DNA of 64,000 nt from the NCBI GenBank assembly GCA_039545355.1, contig BCJJ01000003.1, positions 496,001-560,000 of the forward strand, written 5' to 3'. Below the pieces are notes generated by a model. The model ran no database searches. It saw only the letters and a list, made by a program, of their open reading frames with translations, and had not been told where the DNA came from. This document shows positions 42,981 through 53,881 of this stretch, one piece after another. This DNA is from Trichosporon coremiiforme. Taxonomy: Eukaryota > Basidiomycota > Tremellomycetes > Trichosporonales > Trichosporonaceae. The stretch's first letter is position 1. Every line of letters begins with the position of its first letter. The position numbers and the translations under genes were made by a program.

Positions 42981-45900
42981 ATGCAAGCCAACAGGATCCA
43001 CCCCCAACCCGAAAGGCAAAACGGGCCCGCGCCTCTTCCCCGACATCAGCTTGGCCAGCCTCTGCCGCCCTCATCATCCATCGCAGCACCAGTTGCGGCA
43101 GGCGCCTCATCACAGCCGTGGGTCCAACGGCCGATGGCCAGTGCTGATACTCCCAGTCCATCCTTCCCCGCATCAGGATTAGCTGGGACCAGCAGCACTC
43201 AGAACGGAGCGGGCTCGTTCGCGCATGATGTGGTCTACCCTCCACAGATCATCCCGAACAGGACATGGACGCCGGGACGAACACGAATTGATCCGGTGCT
43301 GGGATTGTTGGAGCAGCCTCGGTATCTGCCTGCGGAGCTCGACTCGCGTGTGGACTCCTCCACGGTGTGGATGAAAGTCGCCCCATCCACAGGTAAGCTG
43401 GGTTATCCGGGTAGAGCTGACATCCAGGAGAAGTTGTGTTCTTCATACCAGGTGCATGCGCGTCCTGCCTGAAGGCTGCCCAGCATTGCGATCGATCTTT
43501 CCCCTGCGCCAGGTGTCGCGACAGGGGGGCAGAATGCAATCAGGCCGAGCTCAGGCATCTGATGCCGACAGCACCCGTCACGCGCAAGCCGGAGATGATC
43601 GCGCGTGCACTCTCCGGCACGGACAAGGGGAAGGGGAAGGCCAAGGCGCCATCGCCGCGCAGTGACAGCGAGGAAGACGATTCGGACACGGCCGCTGCGG
43701 TCGACGGCGGGCGCGGCAAGCGCGTCAAGAAGAAGCGCCGGCTCTCAGCATCCGACGAGGTCGACCCGAGTCTGCTCAACTTTGACGGAACTGGGTTCCG
43801 GAAACCGCGTGCGCGCGTCCAGAAGACGAGTCTGCCCGGTGCGAACATGGAATTCACGCGGCCAGAAGACGTCACGCCGTCCAAGGCTGACGCGGCCCAC
43901 TTTGCCGCCATCGAGAGGAACAACGAGCGCCCGGAACTGCACGACATGCGCGGCTTTGCGCCCGTGTGGGCCGACCGGAGAAGGGCGCTCGCATCGGCCG
44001 TAGAGGCGTTTCGTGCACCGCAGACGACGCCGGGTGCCAGCGTGTCCATCGGCCCTAGTGGGATAGCACGGGGTGTTATCCTCGAGGGGCAGCCGCCGCT
44101 GGAGATGCGGACGTACTGGGGCACCGGCGAGCGGATTGGGACCATCATCACATCCATGTGAGTTAACTTAAACGGATCGAAGAACTGACCGCAGCGGCGT
44201 GCCGAGAAAGAGGCAACTGAGGCCAGTGGCCGCGGCTGACGACGGTCACGACGGCGTCACCGCACTGCCCGACAACATCTCGGACGCGTACAACGATGCG
44301 ATGACACGGACCGCGGACCAGGGCCGACACCTTAGCAACGGCACGAACGGAGCGGGGATCGACAAGCCTACGATACTATCCGCGCCGATCCAAAATCCCG
44401 AGGCACCGGTCATCGAGGCTCTCCTCATGGCGCAGCGAGCACAGACGCCTGTTGCGGTGGCGGTCGCTGACGACTTTGCTGCGGTGCCGTTTAAGGTCCC
44501 GCGTGCGGTTGTGACGCTCGGCTGGTTCTGGATCGTGGAGGCGTGGGTCGAGCCAGTCGAGGCAGACGACCCGGTCGGATGGGTGTTCCGCTTCGAGTGG
44601 TGCACGGGTGAGCAGCCCCAACCGTGGTGGGCCGCCAAGGACGACCCAGAGCGCTCAGTCGAGACGCCCGTGTTCGACGAGGAGACGACGAATGTGACGC
44701 CCGCGTGGCCAGTGAAGGGTCGAAACGTGCACGGCTCGACCACGATGCGCGGCGCGCAACACCCGCGGTCACCGACGACCACAGCCGACGGAACGAAGGA
44801 CCCCGAGCCGGTCCAGTGCGACAGCTGCAAGCGCTACTCGGAACGCGTATATCGCGACCTGGACATCTGTCTGAACGAGGCATGCGTTAACGTCGGATGC
44901 CCCGTGACCCCTCCTCGTAAGTTATGTCTTTCTGCTCCAACTGACATTACAGCTGCCGGCCTCTCAGTGAAGAACTACCCCGGTCTGATCCGCGCCGCGG
45001 CGCGTATCCTGCCCGAGCAGCTGGGTCTGACGTTCATGCCTCCGGACCCTCTGCAACAGTTCGTAGATGTGACGCGGTGGGACGCGGGCCGCGACTTCTG
45101 GCGCTCGTGGGTGTGTCGCCGCTGCCGCCTGGCCAACGAGCGGCACGACTGGTTCGGTTTCTTGTGCCAGGCGTGCTCGCACGTGGACATCCCGAAGCGG
45201 CGGGTCTACGGCGCCGTGGCCCTCCGTACCGCCACTCCATGCACTGGACCCAGGCCAGATGTCGGTAACCCTGACTGGCCCTTCCAGGCGGACACGACGA
45301 CGACAGTGTTCCCGGACCACATCAAGCTGGTGCAGCACAAGCTTGACGGCTTTGGCGCTGGCACCGAGGCATCGCACCTCTTGAACTCGGACGGGGCGGA
45401 GAGCTATAAGATTGTGACTGCTGTGCTGGAGGGGTTGCAGCTGCAGGGCGAGGACGAAGTACCTCTTGCCCGGCACATGCTGCCGGCTACTTCTGCACGA
45501 CCAGACCTGCTCGCGCTTTCGCCGTTCTACACGCTTGCGCTCGGCGCCACAGCCCCCGACATCGCGCACTTCCCCTCCGCGCCCTCGATTCCGTGGCCGA
45601 AAGCCCCCCGCGTCACGCTCGACATCATGGAGATCCTGAACGAGCGCGCCGGCCGCGTCTACGCGGGTCAGGAGGAGTTCAACTCTCTCCTCGTCGCCGC
45701 GCTCCCGCCGGCGCCGAGCGTAGTCGTGCATCCCAAATTCCCCCTTCTGCCGAACAGTACGACGGCGCTCCTCATCCTCGGCTCAAGTGTGTGCATCAAG
45801 CTCCGCCGGGGCAAGATGCGCGCCGGCGACCTGACGGCACAGCACGGCGACGTCATCCTCGTCCGTGCTGGCTCTGAGGCATTAGAGGTCGAGGCGAAGA

Positions 45901-46439
45901 GCGACGGGTTCGCGTTCCTGTGCATTGCGCGTCGGGGCATCCCCCCTCCGGCAGCCCCATCAGGAGCTGGGAGCTGGTACGTCGGCTGCCGACCTCTGGA
46001 CATTACCCGCCCCATGCGAGTCGAACCCCCCCTCCGCCGGGACGAGCCTACCGCCGAGGCAGAGGAAAAAGAAAAGGAGGAGACAGACATGGACGTCATG
46101 CTCGAGCCCGCCACTTTCCGGGGACAGGAAGTGGTCCCTCCCTCAAGCGAGGAGTTTACAGTGCAGAAACCGCCGTCGAGCGGCCCGCTCCCCGCCAAAT
46201 TCAAGGTGACCGCGAGAGCTAAGGCGCCGGCTAAGAAGGACAAAGCCCCGCCCCCAAAACCCAAAGGACGCGCGACGAGCAACTCGACCCGCGCCGGGAA
46301 CAGTGCGTCGGCTGCTACCCCGCCCGTGTCTAAGCGGGGTAGCCGGGGCAGGCAGTCAAGAGGCAGCGCCAGGGTGAGCCGCAGCGCAAGCGTCGCTGTC
46401 GACGAGGAGGCAAAGGCGGAGCCAGAGCCCGAGGAGTAA
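42981..46439 (+). CDS. Zn(II)2Cys6 plus AlkB-like domain protein, dioxygenase motif degenerate
   Basis: Exons 42981-43392, 43428-44157, 44195-44916 and 44953-46439 give 1116 residues. The last intron (36 bases) is a multiple of three, so the frame also reads through it. Six cysteines in CASC-x6-C-x5-C-x2-C-x6-C, just after the first intron, are an exact fungal Zn2Cys6 spacing. A middle part has FRFEWCTGEQPQPWW and two CxxC-type clusters (QCDSCKRY, VCRRCRL), which I associate with basidiomycete AlkB-like proteins. The C-terminal part retains the beta-helix framework (EFNSLLVAALP, HPKFPLLPNSTTALLILGS, LTAQHGDVILV), but the iron-binding His-x-Asp appears as His-Pro-Lys. The lysine/serine-rich tail is disordered. 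It is likely a nuclear DNA- or chromatin-binding protein; the catalytic role is doubtful. Confidence 0.75.
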
Positions 46440-46515
46440 ACAGCCATGTAATGTATCCTAGCCTTCACGCCAAAGTCACAGTTGCATATTTACTACTGAC
46501 TACTGTCTACATTTC
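46440..46515. other. Very short convergent gap
   Basis: Only 76 bases separate the stop codons of two convergent genes, so their transcripts almost surely overlap in the 3' UTRs. Confidence 0.7.
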
Positions 46516-48358
46516 TTACAGCTTCGAGTCGTCCCCGCTGACGTGGATGAGGAGCTTTCCAGTCGTCCCGCGGCCCGAGATATCGATCTGGGTCTGGCGC
46601 ACGCCCTCCTCCGTGAAGGGGTAGACCTTGTGGACCTTGAACTTGAGCACGCCGTCCTTGGCCAACTTGGACACTTCCTCAGCGTGGCGCTTAAAGTCCT
46701 CCGGCTTCGCGATGAAAGGGAACAGCGTCGGTCGAGTGACCTTGAGGCACTTGGGGGACAGCTTGAGCGGGGAGAAAGCGGGGACGGGGCCCGAGGCATT
46801 GCCGAAGGTGGCAATCGTGCCGCCGACGCGGGTGATCTCGAAATCCTCGTCCCACGTGTCCTTGCCGATGCCGTCGTAGACGACGTTGACGCCGCCGTTG
46901 CTCAGATCGTTGATCTTCTTCACGTTCTCCTCGCTGGGCGCCGTCGAGAGGAAGACTTGGTCGGCGCCGTTCTCGCGCGCCAGCTTCGCCTTCTCCTCCG
47001 TCGAGACTGTGGCAATGACGTGCGCGCCGAGGTGCTTGCAGAGCTGCACGAGCACGAGGCCGACTCCACCGGCCGCAGCGCGGACGAGGACCCAGTCGTC
47101 CTTCTTGACCGCGTACGCCTCGCGGACCAGAGTCACGGCCGTCAGGGCAACAGTGCACATCGACACGCCGTCCTTCGGGTCCACGCCCTCGGGCATCGGC
47201 ACGACCTGGTTCACGTTCGCGACCGTGTACTCGGCGAAAGAGGCGCCAGCGGGCGCCCACACGCGCTCGCCGACCTTGAGGCCGTTAGGATTGGGGCTGG
47301 GCTCCGAGGCGACGGTCCCGACGACGTCCTGGCCCTGCGTGAAGGGGAGGTTAAGCTTGTAGAGTCCCGAGCGGCGGTCTGGCGTTAGCTACGGCCCGGA
47401 CCATCCAGCTGAGTCATTGGCCCGCTCGTTGTCTCTCCTTTGATGCTCCCAAGTGCCCTTCCCTCTGCTGGGCTGGCCGAGCCGGCCGACCCAGGCGAGC
47501 AGACCTTGGGAGGAGTCTAGTTCGGGCGATCAGAGGTGGCTGAGTAGAGGTGCTAGACCATCGAAGAGAGGACGGTAGCACCTGTCACTGTCTCGCGGCA
47601 GCAGCAGCAGCAGCACACTCACAATTGTCAATGTAGTTGGCACCGGTCCACTCAACCTTGAGCAGGACCTCGCCCTCCTTGGGCTGCGGGACGGGGATTT
47701 CGCGCATCACATTCTTCTCGGGGCCGCCGGTCTCCTCAACCTAAATGTCAGTGAGTGCCGCGAGCGAAGCGAGCAATGTCGGCTCATGGATGGACAAATG
47801 AGTCGCAGACAGGTCAGAACCCTGCCTTTGCAAAAGGCGACGGAAGGCAGGGAGTTTAAAGCGGCGCGGAAGGAAGGACAGCACAGAGGGAAGAGGGCAC
47901 ATGGGGGGAAGGCAGGTTGCTTGGCAAGGATGCGCGCGTGCGCGCTCTGGGCAGGCAGGAGAGGACGATCTGCCGATCTCTTGGCTGCGAGACTGGACTG
48001 CCTCTGACACAGCCAGCCGAAAGGACCTTCGGCTAGCCTTAGCTTGCGGCTTGGACAACCGCACCGGCATGCTCGCAGCCATGATGGACATGGCGGGACC
48101 AGGCCACGCAGACAGCTTCCAGAGCGCACATGAGTACACCGACCGACGCGGCCGACTGCCGGGTGTGTCTTACTCGCACTCGACCACCGTCCCTCTCGAC
48201 CGTCCTCCTCATACGACACCTGCCCACCAACATCAACTCACCTGGATAGCCTTCATAGTCTTGGGAACGGAGCTCATTGCGCGGAAGCCGATAGTCGTCG
48301 TCGGTCTGATGGAGTGTTTCGCAGTCGTAGCGAGAAGAGGAAGTGCGCGTCGAAACAT
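46516..48358 (-). CDS. ZTA1: Quinone oxidoreductase of the zeta-crystallin type, mitochondrial
   Basis: Exons 48242-48358, 47623-47740 and 46516-47378 give 365 residues. Exon 1 is a mitochondrial targeting sequence (MFRRALPLLATTAKHS) ahead of MSSVPKTMKAIQ, which may be an alternative cytosolic start. The enzyme core follows: VEWTGANYIDNYRRSGLYKL, PFTQGQDVVGTV, WAPAGASFAEYTV, and the NADPH-binding AAAGGVGLVLVQLCKHLGA. VYDGIGKDTW and GTIATFGNASGPV are further family marks. It should reduce quinones one electron at a time using NADPH. Intron 1 is long (501 bases) and intron 2 (244 bases) starts with a run of GCA/TGC triplets. Its 3' end nearly touches the convergent AlkB-like gene. Confidence 0.93.
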
Positions 48359-48894
48359 TGTCCAGTCTTTAACATACTCCCCGATTGCAGTGCGGGCCTC
48401 GTTCTCATATGTGGTTCCGGTGATGCAATAGGTGGAGGCAGGGGTGCTGAGTAAGGCGAGATGCTTCCGACCCGACTGGCCGGTCCGTACCCAGCACCCC
48501 GCTAGATGTGCCTTCGGCTCTGGCCGGTTCGCCCTGGTTGGACAGCGGCATCTCACGGTCATGGCCTTGTTTATCAGCGGGGAACTTCCCACCTCGGAAT
48601 CGTTGTTTCGCACCGTAAAAGGGAGACGCAATACATGGGGACATATGGGTCGCTACAACTGATACTCTACAGCTTACTAACCAGCCAGGGGTATAAAGCA
48701 CGCGATGTGCTTACTTGATCGACTTTGTTTCCCGTTCCTATCTTCGGCTACTTCTCTCTTCGCTCCTTCGCTGAGATGTTCTTGTGGAATGTGGGTCGAC
48801 TGGGACTCGTGACTTGCTCTTCGGTCCGGTACTCGGGACATTGATGTTCAGTGAGTGACCTTGGGTTGGTGACACTCGACCTGGGGCCGCGCCC
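48359..48894. promoter_or_regulatory. Upstream region of the quinone oxidoreductase gene
   Basis: About 540 bases between its start and the 3' end of the next minus-strand gene. A TATA-like TATAAAGCA occurs near 48693, on the plus strand only, so its use is unclear. Confidence 0.4.
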
Positions 48895-50081
48895 CTAGGT
48901 CGTAGCCCTCGCCTTGATCACGTCCACGACCACGGCCCATGCACTCCCCAGCTGCTCCCAGACCTTCTCATTCGTGACGCCGATAGCGCAGCAGTTCTGC
49001 CACGCCCCGTGCACGCGCCGCATGACCTTGAACATCTCCTCGGCGTCGAGGGCGCTGAGCGCCTTGCGCGCGGCAGCAGGGGTGTCGGCGTAGGCGAGGC
49101 CGAGGAGCTGCTTCTGCCAGCAGTAGTCGTCGTTCGAGTGCAAGCGCACGTGCACCAGCTCCCAAGTCCCGGGGGAGGGCACCTCGAGCCCGAGAACGGG
49201 GAGATGGAGATAGGACGGGACGTGGAGTTCGGCGCTGGCGTCGGAGGCGGAGTCGTCGTCGTCAGAAGCGTCGAAGGAGGAAGCAGACGAACAGACCGAA
49301 GCGTCGTCCTCGGGGATGGTCGCGAGGCCGTTCTCCTCCTCGTCATTGCTAACGGGGTAGGACAGGGGAAGGGAGGGGAAGTACGCGCACTGCGAGGCGT
49401 AGACCAGGCGGCTGTTATTAGCTATGGTTATCTACGGCCAGTTGCAGTGCCTGGCGGTGTTGTCGCACTCACTGAATGGGGAAGATCTGCAGCGCCTCAG
49501 AGGATCCCGGCCTGTGCAGCGCGAGACACAGGTCGGGCTCAAGACCGGAAACGTTGAGGTGCGAGACGGAGCGAGGGAGACCGAAGGCGAAGCTGCGCCT
49601 GCCCTCGATGCGGGTCTTGGAAGCGCCGGGGTACGGCTGGAACAGGGCCGCGCCGAGGAGCAGGCGCGAGAGGAGGGGCTGCAGCTTGTCGACCACAAAG
49701 GTGGCGGGCTGGAGTCAGCTTGTGGTGGGGCGAGTGCCAAAGCTCAGAGACTCATGGGTGGTCACTCACAACAAGGTCTTCCTCGAGCTCGAGCTCGGCG
49801 ATTTGGGGCAGGGCCGGGCGCGCGAGGCTGAGCGGCAGCTTGATGTAGCCAGCGGAGAGCCTCTCGGGCTGCGGCTTCGCGATGGCCTTCGGCTTGCCGT
49901 TAGCAGCAGCCTTGGCGCGCTGGATAGAGGTGCTCCGCTTGAGGCGGCGGGTGGGGTGGCCAAGCCCGAGCCCGGCAGCGAGGCCAGCCTTAGCCTTGAC
50001 CTTGGCCGCCTTTGCGCGCACGGAGGCGGGGGGGCGGCAGAAGGTGTTCTCCTTGTTGGAGCTGATGCGCGCGAGCGGCAT
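48895..50081 (-). CDS. Hypothetical protein with N-terminal KEN motif
   Basis: Exons 49770-50081, 49473-49708 and 48895-49411 give 354 residues with matching phases and good splice signals. I do not recognise the protein. It starts MPLARISSNKENTF; a Lys-Glu-Asn at 10-12 resembles an APC/C degron. Next is a basic region ([19 protein letters not shown]), then LPLSLARPALPQIAELELEEDLV, VVDKLQPLLSRLLLGAALF and an acidic serine-rich loop (DASVCSSASSFDASDDDDS). The C-terminal 95 residues look like a folded helical domain: GTWELVHVRLHSNDDYCWQKQLLGLAYADTP in part, then EEMFKVMRRVHGAWQNCCAIG. The ATG directly abuts a splice acceptor, so an untranslated first exon probably lies upstream (about 50130-50210). 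A cell-cycle role is a guess from the KEN motif alone. Confidence 0.65.
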
Positions 50082-51872
50082 CTGTGGAGTCAGCTGGCGA
50101 AAGCTCCTTTGGAACTGGCGGAAAGCTCACTTTGGGATAGAGGTTGGAGATGAGGTTGGAGATGAAAAAAGTGGGTGTCGAAGAAGAGGGAGGCGTGTTT
50201 GTTTTCGGCAAGTCGGTGGCGACGAAGGAAGGGTCTGAGCGACGGATCAGTGCTGAGCAAGGGTGCCGGGTCGGGTGTTAGGGATGGAGAAGCAGGGAAG
50301 AAGGAAGGATGGTTGTGCGCTGTCAGGAAGGGAACAGGGTGGCTTATATGGCATGTCAGTGCTGGAGTGTTGCTGTCAGTCTGGTGTCAGTCGCCAGTCG
50401 AGTGCTGTCAGTCAGAGTCGGATGATTGATGAGTGAAGGCAGATTCAGGTTGAGGTCGGATGATTGGGAAGTGAAGGCAAAGTGACACTCGCCCCAGTCC
50501 ATCATCACACGTCTCACTCGGGAAGTGATCCGCCGGCTCGCCACTGGGCGCCAGGCCCATCAAGTTAGGCGTGGCGGGCAACGTTTCCCCTCACCCCACG
50601 AGCTGGGCAGGCCCGCGCCGGGCGCTGACGCCTGACAGCCTGGCGCAAGGCGTCGTCGGGCCGAGCGTCACCGTGCGCGGAGGCATGATCGACCCGGAGC
50701 AGCCTGGACGCGCCGAAGCGACGTGCGCGACGTCGAACAGTGCGAGAGAACAATAGACATACACACGCACAGCCGTTTCTCCGCCGTCCACTTACAGCTC
50801 CGCGCAGTTGGTTGAGTCTTGATGCGATCCGTTGGTCGCCCCACAGCCCACGGGTCAAGTCAGCTGCCTCGCCTTACGCCCCACACCCGGTGGTGCACAT
50901 TGCCTTCGCGCCCTCATCATCCGTCGTCCGGCACCTCGTCCATCATCCAAGTCAACAACTTGATGCAAGTGAGAGTATGGTGAGTATCCGGTTCGGGCAA
51001 GAGGGCAAGATAGCAAGGGTGCAAGAGGAATGGAGGAATGGAGCAAGGCCGACATGACCTTCCTTGGCCGCACAGACCGGGCTACACCCTGGCCAGCTCC
51101 GATTCCTTCACCTGGCGTCGACCTGCTGCAACTGACCAAGACTTCGGGCCTTCGGGAGGCGTCCAGACGTGCAGCGATGCGATGCGTTTAGCGTTGGGGA
51201 CATCTGAGAGCGAACAAGCGGTGTGAAACACCTCGAGAGTGAAACGACGGCTAAGGCCGCTTCATCGTGCGAAACTCGCGTTACTCTGCACGGCTAGCAG
51301 CATGGCATGTTACGAGATAGTCTCGTGCTGTCTCCCCATGCTGCACTTGATCGGAAGTTGAGCTGTCGTGCGACTGGGCAGATGTGGAGATGTATGCCGG
51401 CGTGCTATTCCTGGCCACCTGATAGCCGTTCCCGTGACTGACGTTCTCTCTCGCCATCCCATACCATCCAGCTTCGTTTGGGCCCCTACCATCTGGTCTT
51501 CCCTCTTTCGTCAAAGTCAGCGTCAAAGATAGCCGCAAGCATCCTCTGCGTAGCCGCAGCATCTGACTGACTGAGCTAGGCCACAAGTGATGATAACGAT
51601 CCCTTGCATGAAGAGACCCACGTATGCATCCAGCCTTACCCCTCAATGCATGACAGCTGCGAGTTGGCCGGGGTGGGGGGGGGAGGGCAAGCGTAGAAGA
51701 TCAGCAGATCTGGTCTTCGGAGCCTTGGGCGCCGCCTGCTTCGTCATACCGCGAGTCTTCTTGTGCATCAGTCCCTCGCGATCTCATCCTTCCTCTTTCT
51801 CATCTCTTATCTCCCGCTCACCACCTCTCCCCTCACCATCCAGCATCGAAAGCCGGAGTGAAGAAGGTCACG
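50082..51872. other. Long divergent intergenic region
   Basis: About 1.8 kb between divergent starts. The first 150 bases hold the 5' leader intron of the gene at 48895-50081. From 50350 there are repeated GTCAGT and TGATTGATGAGTGAAGG-like words. The rest has only short, low-quality frames. No RNA gene seen. Confidence 0.4.
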
Positions 51873-53588
51873 ATGAGTTCGGATTTACCAGAACCGGTAA
51901 CGCAGGGGCACCCAAGTCCCAACCGGCGGCGCAGCTCAATTACACCCGGCGGCTGGGGATTCTGGCGCCGGCGCTCCTCGACTGCACACCCTCCTTCACC
52001 TTCCTCGCCCATCAGCCCGACATCGCCAGTGCTTCCAGCGACCCCCGTGTCTCCATCGGCAATGAGCGAGACGGACGACAAGAGCGTCAAATCGCGCCGG
52101 CGTAACTCCTCCTTTGCCGGGGGACAGGCGGGGGCCACTTGGTTCCGGTTCCTGCACGCCGCGGGCCTGCGCCCGGGCGGCGCAGGCAACAGGGACTCGG
52201 TCATCGAGGACGAGCCGCCGTCGCCTACTCGCTCCAAACGTGCTTCTCAACCACCACCAGTCGACGCTCCGAACGACTCAGCTGTCGACGCCAACGAGAC
52301 GAATACGAAAGATAAGGAGAAGAACACCGAGGATAATACGAAATCGACAAAGCTCCCTGAGAAGCCACCAGCTCCACCTCCCATCATGTCAACAACACAG
52401 ACCCAGATCCACCCGCCGCTCATCGTCGCCGATGGTCCCCCGCCCTCAGCACACGACGCGGTCGTGGCCAACTTCGTGCGGCCTGCTCCCGAACGCAGCC
52501 AGTCCTCTCCCGCCCTCGGGCTCGGTGCTCCAGCGCAGGCGGTGCCACCGCTGGCTCCCTCTCCGGAACAGCAGGAGGTCGAGGACGCGCGACCCGTGAG
52601 CTCAATGCTGGACGGCGCTCTCGAGCCGAGCGGGACTAGAGTGACCCGCGCGCTGGGCAGCCAGATTGAGGCAGTGCTGAGGGCGCAGGAGGAGATTGGC
52701 AAGCGGCATCTGGCGCTCGAGGGGTGGCGGAGCGGGAAGGGAAACCGCGACAGCAAGGATTCCAAGGGCTCAAGGGGAGACAAGGACTGGGACAAGGAGG
52801 GCAAGGAGGGCAAGGAGGAAGAGGAGACAGAGGGGGAGGACTCGGCGAGGGAGCTCGAAAAACGCGCCAAGGGCGTCGAGGACATCATGGCGAGGGTGAG
52901 TGCTTTCAACCATTGACTTGCGGAATCGCTGCTGAGCTAACTCCAGCTTGGCGAACTCTCGGTCGCGCTCAAGACGTACCATTCTCTCGGCACACCTTCC
53001 CTTGTATTCCGCTCGAAACCGTCCCCAACCCCTCCAGCGGCACCGACACACGCCCACCCCGATGACAGGCAGGAGAACGGTTTCGCCCCCCTCTTCCAGC
53101 CCCGCAGCCATCAGCCGCCACGCAAGCTCGCCATCCGGACGGACTTGACGGACGACCAGTCTCCGGTATTATCACCCTCGCACCCGCCGTATGTCACGAT
53201 CGCTAGGCCCGGTACTGCGGCGCCGCCAGGCATTGCGCCGATGAGTGCGGACACTTTGACACCCGGCACGATCGGTCCCGGCGCCATTGGCCCTGGGGGT
53301 CTGGTTGGCGGGGAGAGAGCGATTCTTGTGGGTGAAAAGGGCTCTGGCGGCCTCATCGGACCGCGAACGGAGAAGGGTGGGAAGGACAAGTTGTGGACGC
53401 AGGACGATCTCATGAGCGCGCCTGCTACGGCTGTACCGGGCCTGAGCGGGGTGCCGGGACAGAACAGGGGTATGCCGCCGAAGCGCATTCCGGGATTGCC
53501 GACACGCAGTGGATCAGTGCCAAGGTTGCTGGGTGGCCTGCCTGTGCAGAGCCCAGAGACGATGGAGGCGAGGGATCGGCCGTGGTGA
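51873..53588 (+). CDS. Serine/proline-rich hypothetical protein
   Basis: Exons 51873-52895 and 52947-53588 give 554 residues. The ATG at 51873 is the first in frame. The N-terminal half is disordered: many SP dipeptides (PPSPSSPISPTSPVLP), basic RRRSS patches and a KDKEKNTEDNTKSTK run. Around the splice site there is a predicted helix: LGSQIEAVLRAQEEIGKRHLALEGW, then ARELEKRAKGVEDIMARLGELSVALKTYHSL in pieces. The C-terminal half has glycine/proline repeats (GTIGPGAIGPGGLVGG). No known domain. Multiple potential proline-directed phosphorylation sites and basic patches fit a cortical or cytoskeletal regulator, but this is speculation. Confidence 0.65.
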
Positions 53589-53881
53589 GCGGAGTGCGAT
53601 CGTACCGAGGAGCCTTTCACCAATACATGCCGAGACTGCGGAAGAGACACGACGCCATGACCATAGACAGATCAAGCCAACGTGCAAAGAGTGTGCATTC
53701 TGTTGTACTGTGAAATGTACCCTGTGTAATAGTGTAACTGCTGAGTCTACGTCGCTGCAAGAAGCGTCTCCTCCCTCCGCTCTCCATCCTTCTCGGCACA
53801 CCTATGCTTCTGACGATTCTTTCTCTGCTTCCCAACCACCAACCGCGAGCAATGACGGTCTCGCCCACTTCGTGCGCTCGA
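53589..53881. other. Convergent intergenic gap
   Basis: About 290 bases between two convergent stop codons; ordinary 3' UTR sequence. Confidence 0.5.

Noticed and set aside
50740..51057. 105-codon plus-strand frame in the long intergenic region
   Set aside because: No motif or homology to anything in the window; stops and composition fit non-coding DNA.
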